A stretch of DNA of 64,000 bases from Falsirhodobacter flavus. GTDB taxonomy: Bacteria > Pseudomonadota > Alphaproteobacteria > Rhodobacterales > Rhodobacteraceae. The stretch spans positions 124,001 to 188,000 of the forward strand of contig JARWBI010000002.1 of NCBI GenBank assembly GCA_029846755.1, given 5' to 3'. Below, piece by piece: positions 17,921 to 30,014 of the stretch. The position numbers and the translations under genes were made by a program. Each line of letters starts with the position of its first letter. Position 1 is the stretch's first letter. The notes under the pieces were generated by a model. It was given only the letters and a program-made list of their open reading frames with translations. It ran no database searches and had not been told where the DNA came from.

Positions 17921-19300
17921 ATGACGAACGAGAATTGGTCGAAGTTGCGTGAGGACCTTCTGCTGCATGTCGGCAAGAACAACTACGTCACCTGGATCGA
18001 ACCTCTGAAACTGACCAGCCTGTCGGACGGAACCGCAGAATTCGAGGTTCCGACCTCGTTCTTCGGCAACTGGGTGCAGCGCAACTTCTCGGACCATATC
18101 CGCCACCGGCTGAACGAAGCGGGCGCCGATGTCTCGCGCGTGTCCTTCTGCGTTGCGCGTGCCGGCCAGCCGGTGCCCGCGCCGCAGCCCGTCGTGGCCG
18201 CCGCTCCTGCCCCCGCACCGGCGCAGGTGATCCGGCCGCGCGCCAAGACCGAGGACGAGCTGAACGGCGCGCCGCTGGACCAGCGCTTCACCTTCGACAG
18301 TTTCGTGGTCGGCAAGCCGAACGAGCTTGCCCATGCCGCCGCCCGCCGCGTGGCCGAGGGCGGTCCCGTGACGTTCAACCCGCTGTTCCTTTACGGCGGC
18401 GTCGGCCTCGGTAAGACGCACCTCATGCACGCCATCGCGCACGAGCTTTCGGTGCGCCAGCCGCATCTGCGCGTGCTGTATCTGTCGGCCGAACAGTTCA
18501 TGTATCGCTTCGTGCAGGCCCTGCGCGAACGGCAGATCATGGATTTCAAGGAGCTGTTCCGCAGCGTTGACGTGCTGATGGTCGATGACGTCCAGTTCAT
18601 CGCCGGCAAGGATTCGACGCAGGAGGAATTCTTCCACACGTTCAACGCGCTGGTCGATCAGAACAAGCAGATCGTCATCTCGGCCGACCGTGCCCCGGGC
18701 GAGATCAAGGACCTTGAGGACCGCATCAAGTCCCGCCTGCAATGCGGGCTGGTGGTGGACCTGCACCCGACCGATTACGAACTGCGCCTTGGCGTGCTGC
18801 AACAGAAGGTCGAGGTCTATCGCGGCCAATACAAGGGCCTGAAGATCGCGGACGGGGTGCTGGAATTCCTCGCCCACCGCATCACGACCAACGTGCGCGT
18901 GCTGGAAGGGGCACTGACCCGCCTGTTCGCCTTCGCGAGCCTCGTGCACCGCGAGATCACGCTGGAACTGACACAGGACTGTCTGGCCGACATCTTGCGC
19001 GCCTCGGACCGCAAGGTCACGATCGAGGAGATCCAGCGCAAGGTGGCAGAACATTACAACGTCCGCCTGTCCGACATGATCGGCCCGAAACGCGTGCGCA
19101 CCATCGCCCGCCCGCGCCAGATCGCGATGTATCTGGCGAAACAACTGACCCCGCGCAGCCTGCCCGAAATCGGTCGCCGCTTCGGCGGGCGCGACCACAC
19201 CACGATCATGCATGGCGTTCGCAAGATCGAGGAACTGATGTCCACCGACTCGCAATTGGCCGACGATCTTCAGATGCTTCGCCGTCTGTTGCAGGGCTGA
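17921..19300 (+). CDS. dnaA: Chromosomal replication initiator DnaA
   Basis: DnaA is the AAA+ ATPase that binds and opens the replication origin. The ATG at 17921 (MTNENWSKLREDL, 459 aa) was chosen because AGGAAGAAG sits immediately upstream and the protein start fits the family. Domain I is residues 1-80, then a Pro/Ala linker. The AAA+ core has Walker A GGVGLGKTH and sensor region MVDDVQF, and the C-terminal DNA-binding domain has GGRDHTTIMHG. dnaN follows about 95 bases later. Confidence 0.98.
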   Translation: MTNENWSKLREDLLLHVGKNNYVTWIEPLKLTSLSDGTAEFEVPTSFFGNWVQRNFSDHIRHRLNEAGADVSRVSFCVARAGQPVPAPQPVVAAAPAPAPAQVIRPRAKTEDELNGAPLDQRFTFDSFVVGKPNELAHAAARRVAEGGPVTFNPLFLYGGVGLGKTHLMHAIAHELSVRQPHLRVLYLSAEQFMYRFVQALRERQIMDFKELFRSVDVLMVDDVQFIAGKDSTQEEFFHTFNALVDQNKQIVISADRAPGEIKDLEDRIKSRLQCGLVVDLHPTDYELRLGVLQQKVEVYRGQYKGLKIADGVLEFLAHRITTNVRVLEGALTRLFAFASLVHREITLELTQDCLADILRASDRKVTIEEIQRKVAEHYNVRLSDMIGPKRVRTIARPRQIAMYLAKQLTPRSLPEIGRRFGGRDHTTIMHGVRKIEELMSTDSQLADDLQMLRRLLQG

Positions 19301-19395
19301 CTTGACGGCCCGACCAGACTAGCCGAAAGTCGCTCGACACGAAAATAACCGGCGATTGCCGGGCGGCGGCTGCCGCACCATTGGGAAGATTGGCA

Positions 19396-20514
19396 ATGAA
19401 GATCAGCATCGAGCGTGGCACCCTTCTGAAGGCGGTCGGTCAGGCCCAGTCGGTCGTGGAACGCCGCAACACGATCCCGATCCTTGCCAACGTGCTGATC
19501 GAGGCCGAAGGCAACACCGTTTCCTTCCGCGCGACCGATCTGGACATCGAGGTGGTGGACCGCGCCCCCGCCATGGTCGAACGCGCCGGTGCCGTGACCG
19601 TGTCCGCGGTCATGCTGCACGAGATCGTCCGCAAGCTGCCCGATGGCGCGCTGGTCGCTCTGGAAGGCGATGCGGCTTCGGGGCGGCTGACGGTTGCGGC
19701 AGGGCGGTCCAATTTCAACCTGGCCACGCTGCCGAAGGAAGATTTCCCGGTCATGGCTTCGTCGGAATATACGACGACGTTCACCGCCAAGGCCGCCATC
19801 CTGCGCCGTCTGTTCGACAAGGCGAAGTTCGCCATCTCGACCGAGGAAACCCGCTACTATCTGAACGGCGTCTATATGCACGTCGCGACGGGCGAGGAGG
19901 GTCCGGCCCTGCGCTGCGTGGCGACCGATGGCCACCGCCTTGCCCGCATCGACGCCCCCCTGCCCGACGGCGCCCAGGGGATGCCCGGCGTGATCGTGCC
20001 CCGCAAGACGGTGGGCGAGCTTCGCAAGCTGCTGGACGATGACGACGCCGACATCGCCGTTTCCGTGTCGGAAACCAAGGTCCGCTTCGCGACGACGCAG
20101 ATCACCATGACGTCGAAGGTCATCGACGGCACTTTCCCCGATTACAGCCGCGTCATCCCGACCGGAAACACCCGCCGTCTGGAAGTGGACGCGACCGAAT
20201 TCGCCAAGGCGGTGGACCGGGTGGCGACCGTCTCCTCGGAACGCTCGCGCGCGGTGAAACTGTCCTTGGACGAAGACCGGCTGATCCTGTCGGTCAACGC
20301 CCCCGACAGCGGCGCGGCAGAGGAAGAACTGGCTGTCGCCTATGCCGACGAGAAGCTGGAGATCGGCTTCAACGCCAAATACCTGCTGGAGATCGCGTCG
20401 CAGGTGGACCGCGAGAATGCCGTGTTCCTGTTCAACTCCTCGGGCGATCCGACGCTGATGCGCGAGGGTGGCGATACCTCTGCCGTCTATGTCGTCATGC
20501 CGATGCGTGTCTGA
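19396..20514 (+). CDS. dnaN: DNA polymerase III beta clamp DnaN
   Basis: DnaN is the sliding clamp that tethers DNA polymerase III. The ATG at 19396 (MKISIERGTLLKAVGQAQ, 372 aa) gives the usual start and length. Three similar clamp domains and the C-terminal VYVVMPMRV, typical of beta clamps, are visible. Its end overlaps the proposed recF start by 8 bases. Confidence 0.98.
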   Translation: MKISIERGTLLKAVGQAQSVVERRNTIPILANVLIEAEGNTVSFRATDLDIEVVDRAPAMVERAGAVTVSAVMLHEIVRKLPDGALVALEGDAASGRLTVAAGRSNFNLATLPKEDFPVMASSEYTTTFTAKAAILRRLFDKAKFAISTEETRYYLNGVYMHVATGEEGPALRCVATDGHRLARIDAPLPDGAQGMPGVIVPRKTVGELRKLLDDDDADIAVSVSETKVRFATTQITMTSKVIDGTFPDYSRVIPTGNTRRLEVDATEFAKAVDRVATVSSERSRAVKLSLDEDRLILSVNAPDSGAAEEELAVAYADEKLEIGFNAKYLLEIASQVDRENAVFLFNSSGDPTLMREGGDTSAVYVVMPMRV

Positions 20515-21544
20515 CACCGTCCTGCAATCGCTGACCCTGTCGCATTTCCGGTCGCATCTTGCGGCCGGATTGCGCTTTGACGGCCGGCCGGTGGCGATCC
20601 ACGGGCCGAACGGGGCGGGCAAGACCAACATCCTCGAAGCCATCTCGCTTCTGTCGCCGGGGCGGGGGTTGCGCCGCGCGGCCCCAGCCGATTTCGCCCG
20701 CCATCCCGAATCCATCGGCTGGAAGATCGCCGCCGAAACCACCGGACACGAGGTTGAGACCAGCGCCGAGGGCGACGCCCCGCGCCAGACCCGCATCGAC
20801 GGCAAATCCGCGCCGCAGACCGCCCTGTCGCGCATCCTGAGGCAGGTCTGGCTGGTCCCCTCGATGGACCGGCTGTGGATCGAAGCTGCCGAGGGTCGCC
20901 GCCGTTTCCTCGACCGCATGACGATGAGCTTCACCCCCGACCATGCCGAGGCGGTGCTGGCCTATGAAAAGGCGATGCGCGACCGCAACCGCCTGCTGCG
21001 GGACGAGGTGAACGATCCCGCCTGGTTCAATGCGCTCGAGCAGCAGATGGCAGAGGCGGCGACGACCATCCAAGCCAACCGCGAATCCGCGCTGGCCCTG
21101 TTGGTTGCTGCGCAGGACGACGCCTTTCCCCATGCCGACCTTTCGATCACCGGGCATGACGAGGATCTTGCCGCGATCTGGCATGGCAGTCGCCGCCGCG
21201 ACATGGCGGCGGGCCGCACCCTGCACGGCCCCCACCGCGCCGATCTTGAAGCCACCTACGCCGCCAAATCCATGCCCGCCGCGCAATGTTCGACCGGAGA
21301 GCAGAAGGCGTTGCTGGTCAGCCTGATCCTTGCCAATGCCCGCGCCCTGCCCCAGCCCCCCGTGATCCTGCTGGACGAGGTGGCCGCCCATCTGGACGCG
21401 GACCGCCGCGCGCTTCTGTATCGGCAGTTGATAGAACTGCGCGCCCATACCATCATGACTGGAACGGGCCCCGAACTGTTCGAAGATCTGGGCGATGCCG
21501 CCCAGCGGTTCCGCGTTGGCCCGACGGTGGTGGAGGAAGGATGA
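20507..21544 (+). CDS. recF: DNA replication and repair protein RecF
   Basis: RecF is an SMC-like ATPase that loads RecA at single-strand gaps. The GTG at 20507 was taken as start (345 aa): it places LTLSHFRSH near the N-terminus as in the family and overlaps dnaN by 8 bases, while upstream starts lie deep in dnaN. Walker A is GPNGAGKT (residues 33-40); the signature STGEQKALLVSLILA and Walker B VILLDEVAAHLD follow. It overlaps the next gene by 4 bases. Confidence 0.95.
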   Translation: MSDTVLQSLTLSHFRSHLAAGLRFDGRPVAIHGPNGAGKTNILEAISLLSPGRGLRRAAPADFARHPESIGWKIAAETTGHEVETSAEGDAPRQTRIDGKSAPQTALSRILRQVWLVPSMDRLWIEAAEGRRRFLDRMTMSFTPDHAEAVLAYEKAMRDRNRLLRDEVNDPAWFNALEQQMAEAATTIQANRESALALLVAAQDDAFPHADLSITGHDEDLAAIWHGSRRRDMAAGRTLHGPHRADLEATYAAKSMPAAQCSTGEQKALLVSLILANARALPQPPVILLDEVAAHLDADRRALLYRQLIELRAHTIMTGTGPELFEDLGDAAQRFRVGPTVVEEG

Positions 21545-21963
21545 CCCCGCAACGCATCACGCTGGTGACCCTTGGCGTCGCCGATCTGGACCGCGCCAAG
21601 GCCTTCTATGCCGCGATGGGCTGGACCCCGCGCGAGGAAAACGAAGGCGTCGCCTTCTATCAGCTGCACGGCATGGGGTTGGCGCTGTTCGGGCTGGGCG
21701 ATCTGGCCAAGGATCAGGGGCGCGAAGGTGCAGCGCTTGGCACCGGGGCCGTCACGCTGGCCCAGAACTTCGCGACCGAGGCAGAGGTGGATGCCGCATT
21801 CGACGCCGCGCTGGCCGCCGGGGCCGCGGCGCTGAAACGTCCCGAAAAGGTCTTCTGGGGCGGCTATTCCGGCTATTGGTCCGATCCCGACGGCCATGTG
21901 TGGGAGGTGGCGATGAACCCGTTCTGGCCGCTGAACGACGATGGCAGCCTGACCCTGCCATGA
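21541..21963 (+). CDS. VOC (glyoxalase/dioxygenase) superfamily protein
   Basis: The 140-aa product has the paired beta-alpha-beta VOC pattern: TLGVADLDRAKAFYAAMGW at the start and GYWSDPDGHVWEVAMNPFW near the end. These proteins bind a metal and act on diverse substrates or as resistance proteins; no substrate can be assigned. It is coupled to recF and to the LysE-type gene by 4-base overlaps. Confidence 0.88.
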   Translation: MTPQRITLVTLGVADLDRAKAFYAAMGWTPREENEGVAFYQLHGMGLALFGLGDLAKDQGREGAALGTGAVTLAQNFATEAEVDAAFDAALAAGAAALKRPEKVFWGGYSGYWSDPDGHVWEVAMNPFWPLNDDGSLTLP

Positions 21964-22580
21964 CGATCACGCCCGAAGGGCTGCTGCTTTATGCAGGTGC
22001 GCTGGTCATCCTGTTCCTGACCCCCGGCCCGGTCTGGGTGGCGCTGATCGCGCGCGGGCTGTCGGGCGGGTTCGCGGCGGCATGGCCGCTGGCGGTCGGC
22101 GTGGCGCTGGGCGATCTGGGCTGGCCGCTGGCGGCGATCTTCGGGCTGTCCTGGATGACCTCTCATTACGCAGGCTTCATGGACGTGCTGCGATGGGTGG
22201 CGGTCGGGATCTTCGTGCTGATGGGTTATGGGTTGATCCGCAATGCCGCAAAGCCGATCGGCGCCGACAGTCGCCTGACGCGGCCCGGACGCCTTGCCGG
22301 GTTTTCGGCGGGCATGGCGGCAGTGCTGGCCAACCCCAAGGCCATCCTTTTCTATATGGGTGTGCTGCCCGGCTTCTTCGATCTGAGCCGCGTGACGGGC
22401 TGGGACATCGCGGCGATCCTTGGCGTGTCGATGATCGTACCCATGACCGGCAATCTGGTCTTCGCGCTGATGGTGGATCGGGTGCGCGCGCTGCTTTCGA
22501 CCGAAGGGGCGCTGCGCCGCCTGAACCGCATCGCGGGGTCCTTGCTGATCGTGGTGGCGATCATCATCGCAATCGGCTGA
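21960..22580 (+). CDS. LysE/RhtB family amino-acid exporter
   Basis: The 206-aa membrane protein has about five or six hydrophobic segments and the family signature FLTPGPVWVALIARGLSGG near its N-terminus. LysE/RhtB proteins export amino acids such as lysine, homoserine or threonine; the substrate here is unknown. It begins in the stop of the VOC gene and lies 74 bases upstream of gyrB. Confidence 0.9.
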   Translation: MTITPEGLLLYAGALVILFLTPGPVWVALIARGLSGGFAAAWPLAVGVALGDLGWPLAAIFGLSWMTSHYAGFMDVLRWVAVGIFVLMGYGLIRNAAKPIGADSRLTRPGRLAGFSAGMAAVLANPKAILFYMGVLPGFFDLSRVTGWDIAAILGVSMIVPMTGNLVFALMVDRVRALLSTEGALRRLNRIAGSLLIVVAIIIAIG

Positions 22581-22648
22581 AAAGAGGCCCCCATCGCGTG
22601 ACATTCCCCGCCCCGGCGGCTATAAGTCACGCACAAGAAAAGGGGTAG

Positions 22649-25105
<2,457 letters not shown>

Positions 25106-25108
25106 GCC

Positions 25109-26164
25109 GTGACCCTTGCCGAGATCTACGAGGCGCGCGTCGCCGCCGGCACGCTGCGCCCCGACCTGGCCCAGCGTGCCGTCCTGCCCGAACTGGAACG
25201 CATCCGCACCGCGCTGAACGAGCCGCCGAAACGCGGCTTCTTTGCGCGGTTCCAAAAGCCGGAACATATCCGCGGCCTCTATCTTTGGGGCGGCGTCGGG
25301 CGCGGCAAGTCGATGGTCATGGACCTCTTCGTCGATGCGGTGGACATTCCCGAAAAGCGGCGCGTCCATTTCCATGCCTTCATGCAGGAAATCCACCACG
25401 GCATGCACGAGGCGCGCAAACAGGGCGTCGACGACGCGCTGGCCCCGGTGGCCGAAGCGATCACCGCGAAACTGCGCCTTCTGGCCTTCGACGAGATGCA
25501 GATCACCGACATCACCGATGCGATGATCGTGGGCCGCCTGTTCCAAAAGCTGTTCGAGGCGGGGGTGGTCATCGTCACCACATCGAACCGCCCCCCCGAA
25601 GATCTTTACAAGAACGGCCTCAACCGCCAGCTTTTCGTGCCCTTCATCGAGCTTCTGAAGGAGCGTCTGGTCGTTCACGCGCTGGAATCGCCGAACGATT
25701 ATCGCCAGCACCGTCTGGCGGGCGAACAGGTCTATTTCACCGGCCCGTCCAAGGCAAAGATCGACGCGATCTGGTCCGATCTGACCGGCGGGCAGCCGGC
25801 GCAGCCGCTGGTCCTGACCGTAAACGGCCGCAAGGTCGAGGTGCCGCAATTCGCCAACGGTGTCGCCCGCGCGACCTTCTGGGACCTTTGCGCCAAACCG
25901 CTTGGCCCCGCCGATTTCCTTGCCGTGGCCGAAGCCGTCCGGGTGCTGATCCTGGAAGACATCCCGCAGCTTTCGGCCAGCAACTACAACGAGGCGAAGC
26001 GCTTCGTCACGCTGATCGATGCGCTGTATGAGGCGAAGGTCCGGGTCATCGCCAGCGCCCATGACGTGCCCGAACGGCTTTACGCCGAAGGCGAAGGCGC
26101 CTTCGAGTTCGAGCGCACCGCGTCCCGCCTGCGCGAGATGCAGGACAAGGACTGGGGTCGCTAG
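25109..26164 (+). CDS. zapE: Cell division AFG1-like ATPase ZapE
   Basis: The 351-aa product matches the AFG1/ZapE ATPase family, which associates with the division ring in bacteria. Walker A is LWGGVGRGKSMVMD and Walker B LAFDEMQITDITDA. The GTG start lies 3 bases after the gyrB stop, so the two may be co-transcribed. The gene converges on the TSUP permease with a 4-base overlap. Confidence 0.92.
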   Translation: MTLAEIYEARVAAGTLRPDLAQRAVLPELERIRTALNEPPKRGFFARFQKPEHIRGLYLWGGVGRGKSMVMDLFVDAVDIPEKRRVHFHAFMQEIHHGMHEARKQGVDDALAPVAEAITAKLRLLAFDEMQITDITDAMIVGRLFQKLFEAGVVIVTTSNRPPEDLYKNGLNRQLFVPFIELLKERLVVHALESPNDYRQHRLAGEQVYFTGPSKAKIDAIWSDLTGGQPAQPLVLTVNGRKVEVPQFANGVARATFWDLCAKPLGPADFLAVAEAVRVLILEDIPQLSASNYNEAKRFVTLIDALYEAKVRVIASAHDVPERLYAEGEGAFEFERTASRLREMQDKDWGR

Positions 26165-26910
26165 ATCATCTGCCAGATCAGCCGCGCGGCCATCGCGGTC
26201 GATGTCACGACCAGCAGCGGCTTGATGACGCGCGCCCCGATCCGCATCGCCATGGCCGAGCCGAGCCTCGCGCCAAGGATTGCCGCCGCCGCCATCGGCA
26301 GTCCCGCCGCCCAGACCGGCCCCCCGGCCAGCGAGAACACCGCCAGCCCGCCAAGGTTGGACGCGAAGTTCAGCAGCTTCGTATGCGCCGTTGCCTTCAG
26401 CACGCCATAGCCCGCCAGCAACACGAAACCGATCATGAAGAACGACCCCGTCCCCGGCCCGATCAGCCCGTCATAGCCCGCGATCACCGGCACGACGAAA
26501 GCGGCAAAGGCGGCGGGCGTTACGCGCTGCACGCGGTCGGTATCCGACAATCCCGGCTTCAGCGCAAAGAACAGCGCGATGCCGATCAGCACGACCGGCA
26601 GGATCAGCCGCAGCGCCTCCGTCGGGATCAGACCCGCAAGCGCCGCCCCACAACCGCCGAAGACCAGCGCCACCAGCGCCGCCCGCCCCTGCGTCCGCAG
26701 GTTCACATGCCCCGCACGGGCATAGCTGACCGCCGCCGTCCCTGCGCCGAACACCCCTTGGGCCTTGTTCGTCGCCAGTGCGGTGAACGGGTCCATCCCC
26801 GTCATCAGCAGCGCGGGCAGCGTAATCAGCCCCCCGCCCCCGGCGATGGAATCGATGAAACCGCCGACGAAGGCCGCGGCGACCAGGAACGCGATGATCT
26901 CGTAGTCCAT
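26161..26910 (-). CDS. TSUP (TauE/SafE) family permease
   Basis: The 249-aa membrane protein has about seven or eight hydrophobic helices and the N-terminal GGFIDSIAGGGGLITLPALL motif typical of the sulfite exporter TauE/SafE family. Such proteins move sulfonates, sulfite or other small anions; the substrate cannot be deduced. It shares one base with the upstream thioesterase gene. Confidence 0.88.
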   Translation of the reverse strand: MDYEIIAFLVAAAFVGGFIDSIAGGGGLITLPALLMTGMDPFTALATNKAQGVFGAGTAAVSYARAGHVNLRTQGRAALVALVFGGCGAALAGLIPTEALRLILPVVLIGIALFFALKPGLSDTDRVQRVTPAAFAAFVVPVIAGYDGLIGPGTGSFFMIGFVLLAGYGVLKATAHTKLLNFASNLGGLAVFSLAGGPVWAAGLPMAAAAILGARLGSAMAMRIGARVIKPLLVVTSTAMAARLIWQMI

Positions 26911-27389
26911 CAGGCTTTCGTCGTTTCTGCCATCCGCGCGGCATGTTCGCGGCGCAGTGCACGGCGCAACTCTGCCGCGCGGTGGCGCTGGCGGTCGGCC
27001 TCGCCTTCCGGCTCGAACATCGGGACGGCGGCGGGTTTGCCGTCGTCATCCACCGCGACCATGGTGAAATAGCATGAATTGGTATGGCGAACGGCGCCGG
27101 TGCGGATGTTCTCCGCCTCGACCCTAATACCAACCTCCATCGAGGTGCGGCCGGCATAGTTGATCGCTGCGCGGAAGGTCACCAATTCGCCCACGTTGAT
27201 CGGTTCCTTGAACAGCACCTGATCGACCGACAGCGTCACCGCGTAATGCTTGGAATAGCGCGAGGCCAAGGAAAACGCGACGCGGTCCAGCAGCTTCAGC
27301 AATTCGCCCCCATGAACCTTGCCGCTGAAATTGGCCATGTCGGGGGTCATCAGTTCGGTCATCTCAAGATGCCGGTCGGATCGGGTCAT
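26910..27389 (-). CDS. Acyl-CoA thioesterase (hotdog fold)
   Basis: The 159-aa product has the hotdog thioesterase core: NFSGKVHGGELLKLLDRVAF with the substrate-binding aspartate, then VTLSVDQVLFKEPINVGELV and SCYFTMVAVDDDGKP, as in the YciA/ACOT group. It hydrolyses acyl-CoA to free acid and CoA. The start MTRSDRHLEMTELM was chosen as the first Met of the domain. Whether it works with the neighbouring permease is unknown. Confidence 0.9.
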   Translation of the reverse strand: MTRSDRHLEMTELMTPDMANFSGKVHGGELLKLLDRVAFSLASRYSKHYAVTLSVDQVLFKEPINVGELVTFRAAINYAGRTSMEVGIRVEAENIRTGAVRHTNSCYFTMVAVDDDGKPAAVPMFEPEGEADRQRHRAAELRRALRREHAARMAETTKA

Positions 27390-27445
27390 GCTGGCTCCTG
27401 CGCGCTTCCGCCGCATCCTTGGCGCGGCGGAAGCGCGGTGTAAAG

Positions 27446-28891
27446 TCAGGCGCTGCGCGCGACCGGGCTTTGCCCGCGCATCAGTGCCACATGGATCACA
27501 CCCCCCAGCACAGCACCGATCACCCAGCCGAAGCCCGACAGCGCCGCCAGCGACGGCACCCAGACCGTCAGCACCGAAAACACCGCCGCGACAGCAAAGG
27601 CCGTGATCGCCTTCATGTTCCATCCGTCGGTGTAGTGATAGGCTCCCTCCGGCCCTGCGACGTAAAGATCGTCCAGCGACACCTGCTGTTTGCGCACCAG
27701 ATAGTAATCCGCCACCAGGATGCCATAGAGCGGCGCGAGCACCGCCCCCAGCGTATCGACGAAGGCCGCGATCCCGATGGTCGAGATCAGCGGCACCCAC
27801 AAGGCCCCGATGAAGAAGGCGATGACGGCGGTGACGATCCCGCCCATCTTGGCGCTGATATGTTGGGGGGCAAGGTTCGCGATGTCATAGGCAGGCGGGA
27901 TGAAGTTCGCGACCAGATTGATCCCCACCGTCGCGGCAAAGAAGGTGAAGGCCGCGATCAGCGTCAGCCAGAAGTTGTCCACCCGTTCGACGATGTCGGC
28001 GGGGTTCACTAGATGCTCTCCGAACAGGACCACGGTGCCTGCGGTCACGAACAGCGCGATGAAAGAGAACACCGCGATGGATACCGGCAGACCCCAGAAA
28101 TTGCCCTTCCGCATCTCGCCCTCGGTCGTGACGAACCGGGAGAAGTCGCCGAAATTGATGACCACGGCGGCGAAATAGGCGATCATCGTGCCCATCACTG
28201 CGATGAAGGCCGCAATCGGCCCGCGCGCATCCGTTGCCGTCTCCCCTTCAAAGATGGAGCCGAGCGCACCGAAGATGCCGTTCCCCGCCTGATACCAGAT
28301 CACCAGCATCAGCGCGAACATGACGACATAGACGAACGGCCCCGCCCAGTTCAGGAATTTGGCGATCCAGTCGATCCCCATCATGAACAGCCCGATCTGG
28401 AACAGGCAGACGAGGATATAGGAAAGCCACCCGATCCCCGTCATCCCAAGGAAGGTCGCGCCCCCTTCGACCCCAAGCAGCGTGTTCAGCAAAAGTGCGA
28501 CGGCGGTCGATGCGAAATAGGTCTGCACCCCATACCAGAAGATCGCGACGATCCCCCGGATCAGCGCCGGAAACCGCGCCCCCCGCACCCCCATCGAGGC
28601 GCGGGCCATCACCGGATAGGGGATGCCGTATTTCACCGAAGGCTTGCCCGTCAGGTTCACCAGAACCATGACGAAGGCGCCCGCCAGCACGATGGCGGCA
28701 AAGACCGCCCAACCGTTCAGCCCATAGGTCAGGAACAGCGACGCCGCCAGCGAATAGCCAAAAAGCGACTGGATATCATTGTTCCAGACGTTGAAAATCT
28801 CGAACCAGCCCCATCTGCGCTGTTCGGGCGCAAGGGGGGCGAGGTCTTCGTTGTAAAGCGAACTGTCCCGTCCGCTGCCCGGCAGTGCCAT
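27446..28891 (-). CDS. NCS1 family nucleobase/allantoin permease
   Basis: The 481-aa membrane protein has about twelve hydrophobic segments and the NCS1 hallmarks PLAPEQRRWGWFEIFNVWNN near the start and YGIPYPVMARASMGVRG in the first half. NCS1 permeases take up cytosine, uracil, allantoin, hydantoins or thiamine. No catabolic genes next to it point to one substrate. It stands alone, with 125 bases before serB on the same strand. Confidence 0.92.
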   Translation of the reverse strand: MALPGSGRDSSLYNEDLAPLAPEQRRWGWFEIFNVWNNDIQSLFGYSLAASLFLTYGLNGWAVFAAIVLAGAFVMVLVNLTGKPSVKYGIPYPVMARASMGVRGARFPALIRGIVAIFWYGVQTYFASTAVALLLNTLLGVEGGATFLGMTGIGWLSYILVCLFQIGLFMMGIDWIAKFLNWAGPFVYVVMFALMLVIWYQAGNGIFGALGSIFEGETATDARGPIAAFIAVMGTMIAYFAAVVINFGDFSRFVTTEGEMRKGNFWGLPVSIAVFSFIALFVTAGTVVLFGEHLVNPADIVERVDNFWLTLIAAFTFFAATVGINLVANFIPPAYDIANLAPQHISAKMGGIVTAVIAFFIGALWVPLISTIGIAAFVDTLGAVLAPLYGILVADYYLVRKQQVSLDDLYVAGPEGAYHYTDGWNMKAITAFAVAAVFSVLTVWVPSLAALSGFGWVIGAVLGGVIHVALMRGQSPVARSA

Positions 28892-29016
28892 TGGATGATC
28901 CTTTCCCGTTGGACTTTGCGGACGTTGCCGCTGGTGCGCCGCTTTGCGGCGTCACGCGAATCCTAACGGAAAAGTGACAGTTCGATTATGCTGCGTCTGC
29001 GAAAACAGCCTTCGGC

Positions 29017-29898
29017 TTAGCGCGAAGATACGAATTCGCTCGCCGAATAGCCTTGCAGGTAAAGAAGTGCCGTCAGATCGCCATGGTTGATGCGCAGATC
29101 GCATTGCGCGGCAACCGCGGGTTTGGCGTGAAGCGCAACGCCCATCCCCGCGCGCCACAGCATCCCCAGATCATTCGCGCCGTCGCCCACGGCGATGGCA
29201 TCGGCCTCGGTCCAGCCCATCGCTGCCGTGATCTCCTCCAGCGCGGCGACCTTCGCCTCGCGGCCCAGGATCGGCTCGGCCACGGTGCCCAGCAGCTTGC
29301 CATCCGCCGCATGAAGCACGTTGGCGCGGTTCTCGTCGAAGCCCAGCGCTTCGGCCACGCGGGCGGTGAAGGCGGTGAACCCGCCAGACACCAGCGCCGC
29401 CCGCGCCCCGTTCGCCTTCATCGTCGCGATCAAGGTCGCACCGCCCGGCATGAAGGTGATGCGGCTGTCCAGCACCTTGCCGATCACACTCTCGGGCAGG
29501 TCCTTCAGCAGCCCGACACGTTCGCGCAGGGCGGAATCGAAATCCAGCTCGCCATTCATCGCGCGGGCGGTGATGGCAGCGACGTATTCGCCCACGCCCG
29601 CTTCGGCGGCCAACTCGTCGATGCATTCCTGCTGGATCATGGTCGAATCCATATCCGCCAGCAGCAGCTTCTTGCGCCGGTTCGCCTCGGGCAGCACCGC
29701 AAGATCAACGCCCAGTGCCTGAAGCCCATCCCAGACATCCCACAGATTCTCGGGCTTGCCCTCCAGCGGGAATTCGGCGGCGATGCCCGGGTTCAGCCAG
29801 CGCGCATCGCCCCCGCCCCATGCGTTGCGCACGCTTTCGACGGTCGCGCGGTCCAGCGCGGGGTTGGACGGATCGGTCAAAAGCGTTGCGATGAACAT
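29017..29898 (-). CDS. serB: Phosphoserine phosphatase SerB
   Basis: SerB catalyses the last step of serine synthesis, dephosphorylating phosphoserine. The 293-aa product has the HAD motif LLADMDSTMIQQECIDELA, motif II/III regions and GDGANDLGML near the C-terminus. The ATG at 29898 was chosen because GGAAAG lies about 6 bases upstream; an ATG two codons earlier is also possible. serC of the same pathway lies at the right end of the window. Confidence 0.95.
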   Translation of the reverse strand: MFIATLLTDPSNPALDRATVESVRNAWGGGDARWLNPGIAAEFPLEGKPENLWDVWDGLQALGVDLAVLPEANRRKKLLLADMDSTMIQQECIDELAAEAGVGEYVAAITARAMNGELDFDSALRERVGLLKDLPESVIGKVLDSRITFMPGGATLIATMKANGARAALVSGGFTAFTARVAEALGFDENRANVLHAADGKLLGTVAEPILGREAKVAALEEITAAMGWTEADAIAVGDGANDLGMLWRAGMGVALHAKPAVAAQCDLRINHGDLTALLYLQGYSASEFVSSR

Positions 29899-30014
29899 GG
29901 GCATCTTTCCGTTGCTGTCTGCGCCCGCCTTGGCACAAAAGCCGCGCTGGTGCCAGCGGCCCCGCTGACATTCCCCGCCCGATGCGGCATGAAGCGGCAA
30001 AGAAAGGCCCGCCG

